From JBCCFC01 sp965213595 (lineage in GTDB: Bacteria; Chloroflexota; Anaerolineae; Caldilineales; Caldilineaceae): a stretch of 64,000 nucleotides of DNA. Positions 8,252-16,041 of the stretch are shown here, piece after piece; the stretch's first letter is position 1; the number at the start of each line of letters is the position of its first letter. The stretch covers positions 248,001 to 312,000 of the forward strand of contig CBDBZO010000006.1 of assembly GCA_965213595.1 (NCBI GenBank). Direction: 5' to 3'. The position numbers and the translations under genes were made by a program. Under the pieces are notes generated by a model that made no database searches, had not been told where the DNA came from, and saw nothing but the letters and a program-made list of their open reading frames with translations.

Positions 8252-9520
8252 TCAAAACATGCCAAAGCGCCGCCGTCTTTTCGCTGGTGCTTTGGATGAC
8301 GCTGCCGCCTCGTCGACTGCGCTGCCCGCATCAGCCTTCGCCGCCTCGCTCACAATACGCGGCAGCGGCAGCTCGAACAGCTGACCATCCGGCACGCGAG
8401 AGAAGAGCGTCGGCATCCCCGCGCGCCACGCCTCGCCTGCGCGCATGATTGCTTTGCGCCCCTCCGTCACCGCCTCGCTGATCGGGCGACGGTCGGCCAG
8501 CCCGGCGTAGAATTCGTCGGCAAAGGCAAGCTGCGTCGAATCCGGCAGCGCAAAGGGCAGGGTGACGACCGCGGGCACGCCGCGCCGCACCAGCCGCTGC
8601 GCCACGTCGGTAAACGGATTATCGGCGTAGGAGCGCCCGCCGTCGCCCGCGTTGAGCAGCACGGCGCGCAGCGAAAAGTGATCGCGCAGCAGCGAGCCCA
8701 GGTGGTTGCCGTCGACCCGTCGCGAGCGCCCCATCTCGTCCTCCAGCACCAGTTGGCCGATCTCGCGGCCAGCTTCCCACGCGCCATGGCTCAACACGTG
8801 CAGCACGTGAAAGTCCTTTTCCAGCAGTCGACGCCGCAGCGCGAGCAGCGTCGGCTCCTTGAGCCGCTCGAAGAGCACGCTGCCGTCCTTGGCCAGATAG
8901 TCTACCGTGTCGATAAAGTTAAGCCAGCGCCGATCCGCCGTCAGCCGCGACCAGTTGATCGGATCGGCGATCACCACCAGCACGCGCAGCGGCGGCTCCA
9001 CCGGCAGCGGGCGCACGTGGTGCTGCAGCGCCACGTAGCGCACCAGCGGCGAGTGCACCGAAAGCGCGGGGAATTCGTCGCGCTCGCTGTCGTAGAGATA
9101 CTCCCACGGCCACTGCACCCACTCGCTCGCAGGGTCACCCGCAGAGCTGGCTTTTTCGTTGAGGTGCAGCCGAATGCGCAGCCGCGCCCGCTCCTGGTAC
9201 GCCGTCAGCAGGCTCGCGTGAAAGGCGATGCGCACGCGGTCGACAAAGACGGCGTCGAAGAGCCGTGCGCCGTAGGTGCGAATGGCCTCGATGCTCTGCT
9301 CGCTGGGCTGGGGTTGGTCAACGATTTGGGCAAAAGCGTCCAGATCGGCGCGGCTGAAGGGGGGCACAAAGGGCGTGATCACCTCGCCACCGGGCGAGTG
9401 CAGCACGCGCACGTAATCGCCCGGCTCGCGCGGGTCGGCGCTGCGCTCGATGCGCAGGTCGAAGTTGAGCCAGCGCATTGGCGGCTGGCCGATAGCGGGC
9501 GGGGAGGGTGGAGCGTCCAT
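8252..9520 (-). CDS. CHAT-fold protein lacking the catalytic cysteine
   Basis: A 422-residue protein. Residues about 175-395 match the CHAT (caspase HetF associated with TPRs) fold: RVLVVIADP, then HVLHVLSHGAW with the catalytic His at H245, then AVLLNAGDGG and the late segment GVPAVVTLPFALPD...FADEFYAGL. The catalytic Cys expected in the usual LNAC segment is G292 here, and no cysteine is visible anywhere in the protein, so cysteine-protease activity is unlikely. The N-terminal 170 residues are of unknown type. The C-terminus is a basic, Ala/Lys/Arg-rich tail. CHAT proteins often act as effectors in defence or cell-death modules; this one may be a sensor or inactive adaptor. No good ribosome-binding site precedes the ATG; M15 is an alternative. 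Confidence 0.75.
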   Translation of the reverse strand: MDAPPSPPAIGQPPMRWLNFDLRIERSADPREPGDYVRVLHSPGGEVITPFVPPFSRADLDAFAQIVDQPQPSEQSIEAIRTYGARLFDAVFVDRVRIAFHASLLTAYQERARLRIRLHLNEKASSAGDPASEWVQWPWEYLYDSERDEFPALSVHSPLVRYVALQHHVRPLPVEPPLRVLVVIADPINWSRLTADRRWLNFIDTVDYLAKDGSVLFERLKEPTLLALRRRLLEKDFHVLHVLSHGAWEAGREIGQLVLEDEMGRSRRVDGNHLGSLLRDHFSLRAVLLNAGDGGRSYADNPFTDVAQRLVRRGVPAVVTLPFALPDSTQLAFADEFYAGLADRRPISEAVTEGRKAIMRAGEAWRAGMPTLFSRVPDGQLFELPLPRIVSEAAKADAGSAVDEAAASSKAPAKRRRRFGMF

Positions 9521-9595
9521 GTGTGTATTTTACCACATGGAAGAAGGAGGTTACGGGATTGCGAGCACAATCCACGATCTTGCTAAAAGCCGAAC

Positions 9596-10348
9596 TCAGT
9601 TCAACAACCGTCCGCCCTCGACCGTCAGCACCGCGCCGGTCGTTTGCGGCAGCAGCGTCGCCAGCGCGAGCACGGCCTGGCCCACATCGTCCGGCGTGGA
9701 GAGGCGGCCCGACGGCGTGCCGTCAATTTGGTTTTGTCGCCAGGCCGGATCGAACGAGCGGGCGTAGTCGCCCTCCACGAGGCCGGGCGCCACCGAGTTG
9801 ACGCGAATCTGCGGGGCCAGCGCGCGGGCGAGCGAGCGCGTCATCGAATCCATCGCCGCTTTGGAGGCGCAGTAGGCCACGTTGCTGCCGATGCCGGAAA
9901 GCCCGGCGGTCGACGAGATGTTGACGACGAGACCGCCTTCATCTGCCGCCAGCAAGTCACGAAACGCGCGCACGCAGGCAAAGGCCCCGCGCCAGTTGAC
10001 GCGAAAGATGGAGTCGATCAGCTCGTCATCCAGCGCATCAAGATCGTCGTGGGGGATAAACTTGGTCATGCCCGCATTGTTGACAAGCACGTCCAGCCGC
10101 CCAAAGCGCTCGGCGACCTCGCCCGCCAGCGCCGTCAGCCCGTCGCTATCCTGCACGGAGGCCTGCGTCACCCAGTGGCCGTCGCCCGCCAGCGCATCGA
10201 CCAAGGCCAGCGCGCCGTCGACGTTGCGCTGGTAGGTCACGACGAGCGTCGCGCCCGCGCCCGCCAGCGCGTGGCAGATGCCCGTGCCGATGCCGCCGCC
10301 GCCTCCGGTCACGAGGGCAATTTTGTTGGAAAGGAGATTCGTCATCAA
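9596..10348 (-). CDS. SDR family NAD(P)-dependent oxidoreductase (FabG-like)
   Basis: A 250-residue classical short-chain dehydrogenase. It has the cofactor motif TGGGGGIG (14-21), NNAG near residue 90, and the catalytic Ser in ISSTAG with YCASK downstream. It ends with the usual ..VEGGRLLN tail. It starts 3 nt after the stop of the DUF5615 toxin-like gene, so it may be co-transcribed with it. In this neighbourhood (enolase-superfamily dehydratase, HisD-type dehydrogenase, sugar importer) it could oxidise a sugar or sugar acid, but the substrate cannot be read from the sequence. A second possible start codon is the adjacent ATG. Confidence 0.92.
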   Translation of the reverse strand: MMTNLLSNKIALVTGGGGGIGTGICHALAGAGATLVVTYQRNVDGALALVDALAGDGHWVTQASVQDSDGLTALAGEVAERFGRLDVLVNNAGMTKFIPHDDLDALDDELIDSIFRVNWRGAFACVRAFRDLLAADEGGLVVNISSTAGLSGIGSNVAYCASKAAMDSMTRSLARALAPQIRVNSVAPGLVEGDYARSFDPAWRQNQIDGTPSGRLSTPDDVGQAVLALATLLPQTTGAVLTVEGGRLLN

Positions 10349-10351
10349 GAT

Positions 10352-10705
10352 TTATTCGTGAATGGTGAGGTTGTTGCGGTCAAGCTCGACAAAGCTGTAA
10401 TCGTCGAGAGCTGCGATGATGGATGACAAGTTTGCTTCAAAAATCGCCAATAAATCGTTGTTCTTAATGTTGCCGGTAGAAATGAGCAGGAGCTTGTGCG
10501 GCTTGTGCTGAATTGTAAAAGAAGTGACAAAGTCTTCATCCTTTGTAATAACGATGCGCTGTTCCGCAAGCGAAACGTCGTTGATTTTGTCGTCGCCGGA
10601 GCGATTCCCTTCGGGTAAATTAAGCGTATGAATTGCGTCGTGACCTTGCTGTTGCAACCAGCGAGCCAGTCGGCGTGGAAGATGAGCATCGACCAAGAAT
10701 TTCAT
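10352..10705 (-). CDS. DUF5615 PIN-like protein (putative toxin)
   Basis: A 117-residue PIN-like nuclease of the Mut7-C/DUF5615 group. It starts MKFLVDAHLPRRLARWL, with the first acidic residue D6, and carries ITKDEDF near residue 57, the second acidic cluster. DUF5615 genes pair with DUF433 genes in putative toxin-antitoxin modules. The start overlaps the DUF433 stop as ATGA (10702-10705), which indicates translational coupling. The pair is lower in GC than its flanks. RNase activity and toxicity are inferred from the family. Confidence 0.88.
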   Translation of the reverse strand: MKFLVDAHLPRRLARWLQQQGHDAIHTLNLPEGNRSGDDKINDVSLAEQRIVITKDEDFVTSFTIQHKPHKLLLISTGNIKNNDLLAIFEANLSSIIAALDDYSFVELDRNNLTIHE

Positions 10706-10953
10706 GCCAGCACCGGCTGCATCCGCTTAACTTGGCTCAGCCTAGTCGCAAAGGTAAGGGCCGCCAGGATGTCATCTTCTTCCAGATCCTCATAATCCTC
10801 AAGAATTTCTTCATGGGTCATTCCAGCACTAAGCAACTCAAGGATCACCTCCACGGGATAGCGCAGCCCACGAATGCATGGTTTACCGTGACAGATATTG
10901 GGATCAATCGTAATTCGGCTTAGCAGCTCTTGTTTCCCTGGTTCAGATGTGCG
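10702..10953 (-). CDS. DUF433 domain protein (putative antitoxin)
   Basis: An 83-residue protein with the DUF433 core ITIDPNICHGKPCIRGLRYPV followed by two helices (EVILELLSAGMTHEEILEDY, DDILAALTFAT), a winged-helix-like domain typical of the antitoxin paired with DUF5615 PIN-like toxins. GGAGAA lies 7 nt before the ATG at 10953, which decides the start; a longer in-frame extension upstream runs through the HicB remnant and is not coding. It overlaps the toxin gene by 4 nt. It probably binds its own promoter and neutralises the toxin. Confidence 0.88.
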   Translation of the reverse strand, partial: RTSEPGKQELLSRITIDPNICHGKPCIRGLRYPVEVILELLSAGMTHEEILEDYEDLEEDDILAALTFATRLSQVKRMQPVLA

Positions 10954-10972
10954 CATAAACAGTTCTCCAAAT

Positions 10973-11160
10973 CTATACAGACAGCAAACAACTTTTTGGT
11001 TCCGGGACGGGGCAACCCAGCACCGTCTCAATCCACTCAGCGACGATAATTTCTGCATTCGCCACCGCTTCTTGGTACATCACCCATCCGCCGTACAGCT
11101 CGGCAATTTCGTCTCTTCAATGATCAAGGAATCATCCTCTTCGCTCCAGTAGCCAATCAT
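10973..11160 (-). pseudogene. frameshifted HicB-like antitoxin remnant
   Basis: On the minus strand the frame from the ATG at 11160 reads MIGYWSEEDD...LPSCTADG and then stops. A second frame continues with EAVANAEIIVAEWIETVLG, then PVPEPKSCLLSV and a stop at 10973. Together they match a HicB antitoxin: acidic N-terminus, L-P-x-C-x-A-D-G, EAxANAE helix and PEP near the end. A frameshift near the ADG codons separates the halves. It lies directly upstream of the DUF433 gene. It is more divergent than the intact HicB copies at 11166 and 15569. Confidence 0.7.
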
Positions 11161-11165
11161 GGTGC

Positions 11166-11387
11166 TTACGTCGCCAGTTGATAAATTAACGGTCGATACT
11201 TCGGCTCCGGAATTGACTGCTGTTTTTCGCGCGCCGTTTCCAACCATGCAGCTTTGGCGACCTCGACCTCTCGCAGCGCCTCTTTCGGCGTCTCGCCAAA
11301 AGCCGAACAGTAGCGCAAATCCGGGATGTCGGCGATGTAGCCTTCATCTGCCTCGCTATCAAAAATGTTGATGTGGTAATCACGCAT
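11166..11387 (-). CDS. hicB: HicB family antitoxin, orphan copy
   Basis: A 73-residue HicB: MRDYHINIF, then DEGYIADIPDL and CSAFGET, a KEALREVEVAKAAWLE helix and a PEPKYRPL end. It has no C-terminal DNA-binding extension. It differs from the HicB at 15569-15790 at only 8 of 73 residues, so the two are recent paralogues. No HicA toxin is next to this copy; the upstream gene is the enolase-superfamily dehydratase. GGAGG lies 7 nt before the ATG at 11387, which rules out the longer start. It may cross-neutralise the HicA at 15790-16041. Confidence 0.85.
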   Translation of the reverse strand: MRDYHINIFDSEADEGYIADIPDLRYCSAFGETPKEALREVEVAKAAWLETAREKQQSIPEPKYRPLIYQLAT

Positions 11388-11407
11388 CAGTTGTCCTCCA
11401 AAACGGA

Positions 11408-12607
11408 TCAATCCTCAAAGAAACTCCGATCCTCTTCCTTTAAATATGGCCGCGTCTTCTCCACATTCAGCGACACGCCCAACCCAGGCCTGTCCCACAC
11501 CTCGATAAAGCCATCCTCGACAATCGGATCGGGCAGACCCTCGACAATATCATACCACCACTCCGGCTCGCCGATGGGGTACTCAAAGGCGATGTAATTT
11601 TGCGGCAGCGTGGCGCAAACCTGCACCAGCGCGGCCAGCCCGATCAGCCCGTCCAGCGTGCCGTGCGGGGCCATGAGGATGCCGTGTAAATCCGCATATT
11701 CGGCGACCCACTTGAGCTCGGCCAGCCCGCCCACATCCGCCGGGTCCGGCCCCACGATGTTGATGGCCTGCTTCTCGAACAGCTCCTTGAAATTTTGGCG
11801 CAGGTAGATTTGCTCGCCCGTGTGGATCGGCGTCGACGTTTTGCTGGTGACCTCGCGGTAGAGATCGGCCAGGACGTAGGGCGTGTAGTCGCCCGTGATC
11901 AGGTCTTCCAGCCAGGTGATGTTGAGCGGCTCGACGGCGCGCGCCAGCTTCACCGCGTCGGGAATCGTCCAGCCCGGCCCGCAGTCCAGCGCCAGGCCGA
12001 CTTCGTCGCCCAGCACCTCCTTCATGGCGTGGACGCAGTCGATGATGTGGTTGAGTCCGCGCTCGGTCAGCAGCCCCTTGTTGCTGTGGCGACCGCTGTC
12101 GAGGTAGTCGCCGAAGAAAAAATTCGGCACCTTCTCGACCATCGGGCTGTGGAAGGCGATGCCCTGCTTGATGATGGTGAAGCCTTCGGGGCGCGCCTTC
12201 ATCTTCGCCATGTTTTCGGCGTAGGCTTCCGGCCCGTAATCCGTGTGGGACATCGAGAAGCGGATCGCGCCGTTGTAGACGCGCACCTTGTCGCGCACCT
12301 TGCCGCCGAGCAGCTTGTAGACGGGCACCCCCGCCGCCTTGCCCGCCAAATCCCACAGCGCCATTTCGATTGCGCTGACGCTGCTGCCCCACGGCTTGAA
12401 CGCCCCCAGCCGCCGAATCCGCTGCATCACCCGCTCCACGTTCGTCGGATCCATGCCGATGATCAAGTCCTTGTAGAAGAGCACGTGCGGCTTCAGATAG
12501 GGCTTGCTCGCCTCGGCCTGGCCCAGGCCGTCGATGCCCTCGTCGGTCAGGATGCGGACAACAGGGTAGTTGCCGATAATGGCGCACTTGACGTCGGTGA
12601 TTTTCAT
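11408..12607 (-). CDS. mandelate racemase/muconate lactonizing enzyme family sugar-acid dehydratase
   Basis: A 399-residue enolase-superfamily enzyme. The N-terminal capping domain covers about 1-115. The barrel carries the metal ligands D208 (ALDCG), E234 (WLED) and E265 (TGEQ), and H315 in MAPHG is a likely acid/base, the pattern of D-galactonate or mannonate-type acid sugar dehydratases. A strong AAAGGAG precedes the ATG. It shares its strand with the HisD-type dehydrogenase and an SDR and faces a sugar ABC importer, so it probably takes part in sugar-acid catabolism. The specific substrate cannot be assigned. Its gene lies between two near-identical hicB copies. Confidence 0.88.
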   Translation of the reverse strand: MKITDVKCAIIGNYPVVRILTDEGIDGLGQAEASKPYLKPHVLFYKDLIIGMDPTNVERVMQRIRRLGAFKPWGSSVSAIEMALWDLAGKAAGVPVYKLLGGKVRDKVRVYNGAIRFSMSHTDYGPEAYAENMAKMKARPEGFTIIKQGIAFHSPMVEKVPNFFFGDYLDSGRHSNKGLLTERGLNHIIDCVHAMKEVLGDEVGLALDCGPGWTIPDAVKLARAVEPLNITWLEDLITGDYTPYVLADLYREVTSKTSTPIHTGEQIYLRQNFKELFEKQAINIVGPDPADVGGLAELKWVAEYADLHGILMAPHGTLDGLIGLAALVQVCATLPQNYIAFEYPIGEPEWWYDIVEGLPDPIVEDGFIEVWDRPGLGVSLNVEKTRPYLKEEDRSFFED

Positions 12608-12633
12608 GGGAAGTCTCCTTTGGTGTGATGTGT

Positions 12634-15498
12634 CTATCTAAAATGCTGTTTCTTGCGCTTTTTCTTCTCAGCTTTGTTTTGCGTTAACTGCACGCGCACT
12701 GCGGCTAGCATTAATTGGTCTTTTTGCAAGTCAGGATGATTGTTGATTTTGTCGAGATACACCACTCTTGAAAATTCTCGCTCTGCAGCTTTGAGCTTTC
12801 CGATGGCTTGATATGCTACCCCGATATTATATCGGGTAACAGACTCTTGCCAGCGGTCTCCAACTTCTTGGCATATTAGAAGTGCTTGTTTAAGAAATCC
12901 GAGAGCTACTCGCTGCTTATTTAGTGAAGAATAAACGGAACCAATGTTGGATAAAGTTGTAGCTTCCATGTTTCTATCACCAATTTTTTGAAGAATTGAC
13001 AGAGCCTGTTTATAAAAAGTGAGTGCAAATTGATAGATTTCTAATCTGAAGTATGCCAGTCCAATATTGTTCAAAGCTCTAGCTTCTGATGTTGGATTTC
13101 CTGTCTCTTGGAAAATGGGTAGCGCTTGTTGAAATAATTTGAGCGCACGTCGCTCTTCCCCTGACTCCAAGTGTACCCAACCTATATCGTTAGTTATACC
13201 AGCCTCAGCAAAACGGTTTCCCATGGCAGAAGCTAAGACAAGCGCTTGTTCGTAATTCTTCAGCGCTTGTTGCTTATAACCTAAATCTCCATAGGCTTGT
13301 CCGATGCCTTTTAACGCTGTCATCTGTCCATGCTGATTTCTAGTTTCCTTGAATATAGACAAAGCTTGTTTGCAGTGATCAAGACCTTGTCTTTTGTCGC
13401 CTAGATCACAGTATGTAGCACCTATTTCACTAAGAACAACGGCAACATCGCCTTTTTCACCTACAGAGCGCATCAAAGGTAATATTTGTTGTAATGCAGT
13501 AAGTGCCTCACGCTTCCTGCCTAAATGAGAATAAACTCTGTTGATACTGGTAAGAAGCATGAGTGCGTTCTTTTCATCATCCAAGTCGCGAACAATAGCG
13601 AGGGCTTGCTCAAAGCAAATTAATGCTTTTTCCTTCTTCCATAAAACGCTGTATAGCGAACCTAACTCGTGAAGATAGTCAGCCAACAATCTATCATCGC
13701 TATCGTTCATAACAGCCATATTATATTCAACCCAGCTTACACGTTCGTACCATAAGCCCCGTCTGTTCTGGTATATTTCCAGAGCATCTACAAGCAATCT
13801 TTTTGTTTTGAGAGGCGATTGTTCCCAAGCCCATTCAATTTGCGGATAGATTTCTCCAATTACATCCACATTTTCGCGGTCACGGTCGACCAAATCGAGG
13901 TAGTAATCGCGATGTCGCGTTCTCGCCTCGCTGGGCAATTCCTCCGCGGCCACGTCGTGCAGCGTTTGGTGCAGCGACAGCTCGCCCTCCTCCTGCTCCA
14001 GCAGGTTGCGCTGCGCGAGGGTATGCAGCGTCTTTCCGCCGCATTCAGCTACCTGCTCGGCGGCGTCGCGGGTGAAGGTGGCGGGCTTGGGCGCAAAGGC
14101 GCTCAGCGCGTGGAAGGCCGCCACCGCCTCGTCGCGCCCGGCCCGGCGCAGGGAATCGAGGCTAAAGTGGATGGTCTCGCGCAGCGTCTCTTCGCGCCCG
14201 TCCACCCCCTCTAAGCGACGGCGCGCTAGATCGAGTCGGCGGCGCGGGTCGCGCAGCTCGGCCATTGCCGCCTGCGAGAGGTCGGCAAAGAGTTCATTGT
14301 CCCCTGCGTTGGCGAGATAGCCACCCAGCAGCTCCACCGTCAGCGGCAGGCCACCGGCCAGCGCCGCCAGCGCGAAGGCCGCGTCGGGGTCGGCGTCGCA
14401 GGCGGCGGGGGCCAGGTCGTGCAGCAGCGCGTAGGCTTCCTCATCGCTCAGCACGGCCACGGCGACACTGCCCGCCGCGCCCGCAAAGTCGCGCGCCAGC
14501 CTGGTGTTGCGCGTGGTCAGCAGATAGGCACAGCCCGGCCCGCCACAGCGCAGCGCGTCCACATCGACCGGCTCCCCCGGCGAATCCCACAGGTCGTCCC
14601 AGACAATGAGCAGTTTGCGCTCGGCCAGCCCGTTGCGCAGCGCTCGGCTGCGCGCCCGCAGATCGGGCAGCGTGCGCGGATCGAGGTCGAGCGCCTCCAG
14701 CCAGGGGCCCATGGCGCGCAGCGGGTCGCCTTCGGGGCCGAGCGAGGCCCAGAGAATGCCGTCGACAAAGTGCTCGCGGATGCGCCGGTCGTGGGCGAGA
14801 TGGACGGCCAACGTCGTCTTGCCCACGCCGGGCAAGCCCTCGGCGGAGAGCGCGGTGGCCTGCCCGGCACTCAGCCGGGCGACGAGCTCGTCCATCAGCT
14901 CGTCGCGCCCGACAAAGTGGGGGCGGGTCGAGGGGATGCCGAGGTGGAGAGGAAAGGTGGCGCGCTGGGGAGCAGGGGCGCTGGGGTGCGGTTGGGCGAG
15001 CAGCGCTTCCGTGCGTCGCAGCAGCTCTTGCAGCGCGGCGACGGTTTCGAGATTAAAGAGGCTACTCTCGGGCTTGGCTGCATCCTGCAGCACTTCCTGC
15101 GTCAGCGTGCGCTGAAATTCGAGCATGCCTCGCTCGAAGGTTTGTTCATCGAAGCGGATATTGTGGAGGGCATCGGCGTCGCGGGCGGTCTCGAACTGAG
15201 CGTAGAGCCAAGCGGGGTCGGGCTCGCGCTGAATCAGGGCCACGTCGAGCAGCGCGGCGGCGACGCCAGCTTGGTTGAGGAAGGGCTGGAACGCGCGTCT
15301 CGCCAGCGTCTCGACTTCGCCCTCGCTGAGGCCGTCGCCGATTTGGTCGAGCAGCGCCTCGAACGCCGCCGTGTAGACGCGGCGCAGCGCGCGCTCCTGC
15401 GGCTCGCCTTGGACGCGATCGCGCAGGCGGCGGCTGCCCGCCTTGAGCAGGTCGGAGGTGAGGTTGGTGGCGAGGCCGAGGGTGAGTGCGGAAAGCAT
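12634..15498 (-). CDS. STAND NTPase (NB-ARC/NACHT-like) with C-terminal TPRs
   Basis: From the M at 15498 the protein has 954 residues. A helical N-terminal region (1-190) is followed by HFVGRDELMDELV, the P-loop GLPGVGKTT (about 221-229), the Walker B strand LLIVWDD (about 296-302), and a winged-helix region. From about residue 540 there are some nine TPRs of the TPR_12 type, and the C-terminus is very basic. STAND proteins of this plan act as ligand-triggered switches in signalling, cell death or phage defence. The TPR half (12634 to about 13870) is markedly AT-richer than the GC-rich NTPase half, suggesting the TPR part has a different origin. The upstream ATG at 15549 lies inside a hairpin and is less likely to be used. 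Confidence 0.85.
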   Translation of the reverse strand: MLSALTLGLATNLTSDLLKAGSRRLRDRVQGEPQERALRRVYTAAFEALLDQIGDGLSEGEVETLARRAFQPFLNQAGVAAALLDVALIQREPDPAWLYAQFETARDADALHNIRFDEQTFERGMLEFQRTLTQEVLQDAAKPESSLFNLETVAALQELLRRTEALLAQPHPSAPAPQRATFPLHLGIPSTRPHFVGRDELMDELVARLSAGQATALSAEGLPGVGKTTLAVHLAHDRRIREHFVDGILWASLGPEGDPLRAMGPWLEALDLDPRTLPDLRARSRALRNGLAERKLLIVWDDLWDSPGEPVDVDALRCGGPGCAYLLTTRNTRLARDFAGAAGSVAVAVLSDEEAYALLHDLAPAACDADPDAAFALAALAGGLPLTVELLGGYLANAGDNELFADLSQAAMAELRDPRRRLDLARRRLEGVDGREETLRETIHFSLDSLRRAGRDEAVAAFHALSAFAPKPATFTRDAAEQVAECGGKTLHTLAQRNLLEQEEGELSLHQTLHDVAAEELPSEARTRHRDYYLDLVDRDRENVDVIGEIYPQIEWAWEQSPLKTKRLLVDALEIYQNRRGLWYERVSWVEYNMAVMNDSDDRLLADYLHELGSLYSVLWKKEKALICFEQALAIVRDLDDEKNALMLLTSINRVYSHLGRKREALTALQQILPLMRSVGEKGDVAVVLSEIGATYCDLGDKRQGLDHCKQALSIFKETRNQHGQMTALKGIGQAYGDLGYKQQALKNYEQALVLASAMGNRFAEAGITNDIGWVHLESGEERRALKLFQQALPIFQETGNPTSEARALNNIGLAYFRLEIYQFALTFYKQALSILQKIGDRNMEATTLSNIGSVYSSLNKQRVALGFLKQALLICQEVGDRWQESVTRYNIGVAYQAIGKLKAAEREFSRVVYLDKINNHPDLQKDQLMLAAVRVQLTQNKAEKKKRKKQHFR

Positions 15499-15522
15499 GG
15501 GTGGACTCAAAAGGTTGTAGGG

Positions 15523-15556
15523 CGCGTGGTTGACCGGCACGCCGATCAACCACGCG
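15523..15556. repeat. 34-bp hairpin upstream of the STAND gene
   Basis: Perfect 11-bp arms (CGCGTGGTTGA and its complement) enclose CCGGCACGCCGA. It lies between the HicB stop and the STAND start on the minus strand and resembles the GGCACGCC-containing palindromes elsewhere in the window. Confidence 0.75.
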
Positions 15557-15568
15557 ATGAATCAGACG

Positions 15569-15790
15569 TTACGCTGCTAACTGGTAAATCAACGGTCGAT
15601 ACGTTGGTTCTGGAATCTGCTGCTGTTTTTCGCGCGCGGTCTCTAACCAAGCTGCCTTCGCAATTTCCACTTCGCGTAACGCTTCCTCCGCCGTTTCGCC
15701 AAAAGCAGAGCAATAGCGCAAATCGGGAATGTCGGCGATGTAGCCTTCATCTTCCTCACTGTAAAAGATATTGATGTGATAATCACGCAT
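15569..15790 (-). CDS. hicB: HicB family antitoxin
   Basis: A 73-residue HicB with MRDYHINIF, YIADIPDL, CSAFGET, EEALREVEIAKAAWLE and PEPTYRPL. It lies directly downstream of hicA; the hicA stop and this start overlap by one base as TAATG, so the two are translationally coupled in the usual hicA-hicB order. It should bind and block the HicA RNase. It is 65/73 identical to the orphan copy at 11166-11387. It lacks a separate DNA-binding domain, so autoregulation, if any, would work through the complex. Confidence 0.92.
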   Translation of the reverse strand: MRDYHINIFYSEEDEGYIADIPDLRYCSAFGETAEEALREVEIAKAAWLETAREKQQQIPEPTYRPLIYQLAA

Positions 15791-16041
15791 TAGTCTTCCT
15801 CCAACTTCAAATCGTACCGCTCAACCAATTTGAGAAACTGGCGAACTTGATAGGGCTTCGCCTGTCCTTTCGCATTTTGCAGATTCACATTCTCTGCAAT
15901 AGTGGGATGTATGAAGATGTGATGGCTGCCGCGAACTCGATCTATTGTAAACCCAAACGCCTCAACCAGCGCGACCAAATCATTAAAGCGCACATTTTTA
16001 GATCCCGAAAGAATTTTCCGCAGCAGTTTCTGTTTATTCAT
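15790..16041 (-). CDS. hicA: HicA family toxin
   Basis: An 83-residue dsRBD-like mRNA interferase: KLLRKILSGSKNVRF, then the catalytic region RVRGSHHIFIHP with H40/H41, then AKPYQVRQFLKLVE. The catalytic His of HicA lies in the G-S-H-H motif. The start at 16041 (MNKQK) fits the family's N-terminus; the upstream ATG at 16062 adds seven non-conserved residues. The start overlaps the end of the HisD-type gene by 8 nt, so the toxin-antitoxin pair sits in its transcript. It is followed at once by hicB. Confidence 0.92.
   Translation of the reverse strand: MNKQKLLRKILSGSKNVRFNDLVALVEAFGFTIDRVRGSHHIFIHPTIAENVNLQNAKGQAKPYQVRQFLKLVERYDLKLEED

Noticed and set aside
14419..15774. A 451-codon plus-strand open frame opposite the STAND gene
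   Set aside because: It is antisense to a gene with clear NTPase motifs and its translation has no recognisable domain.
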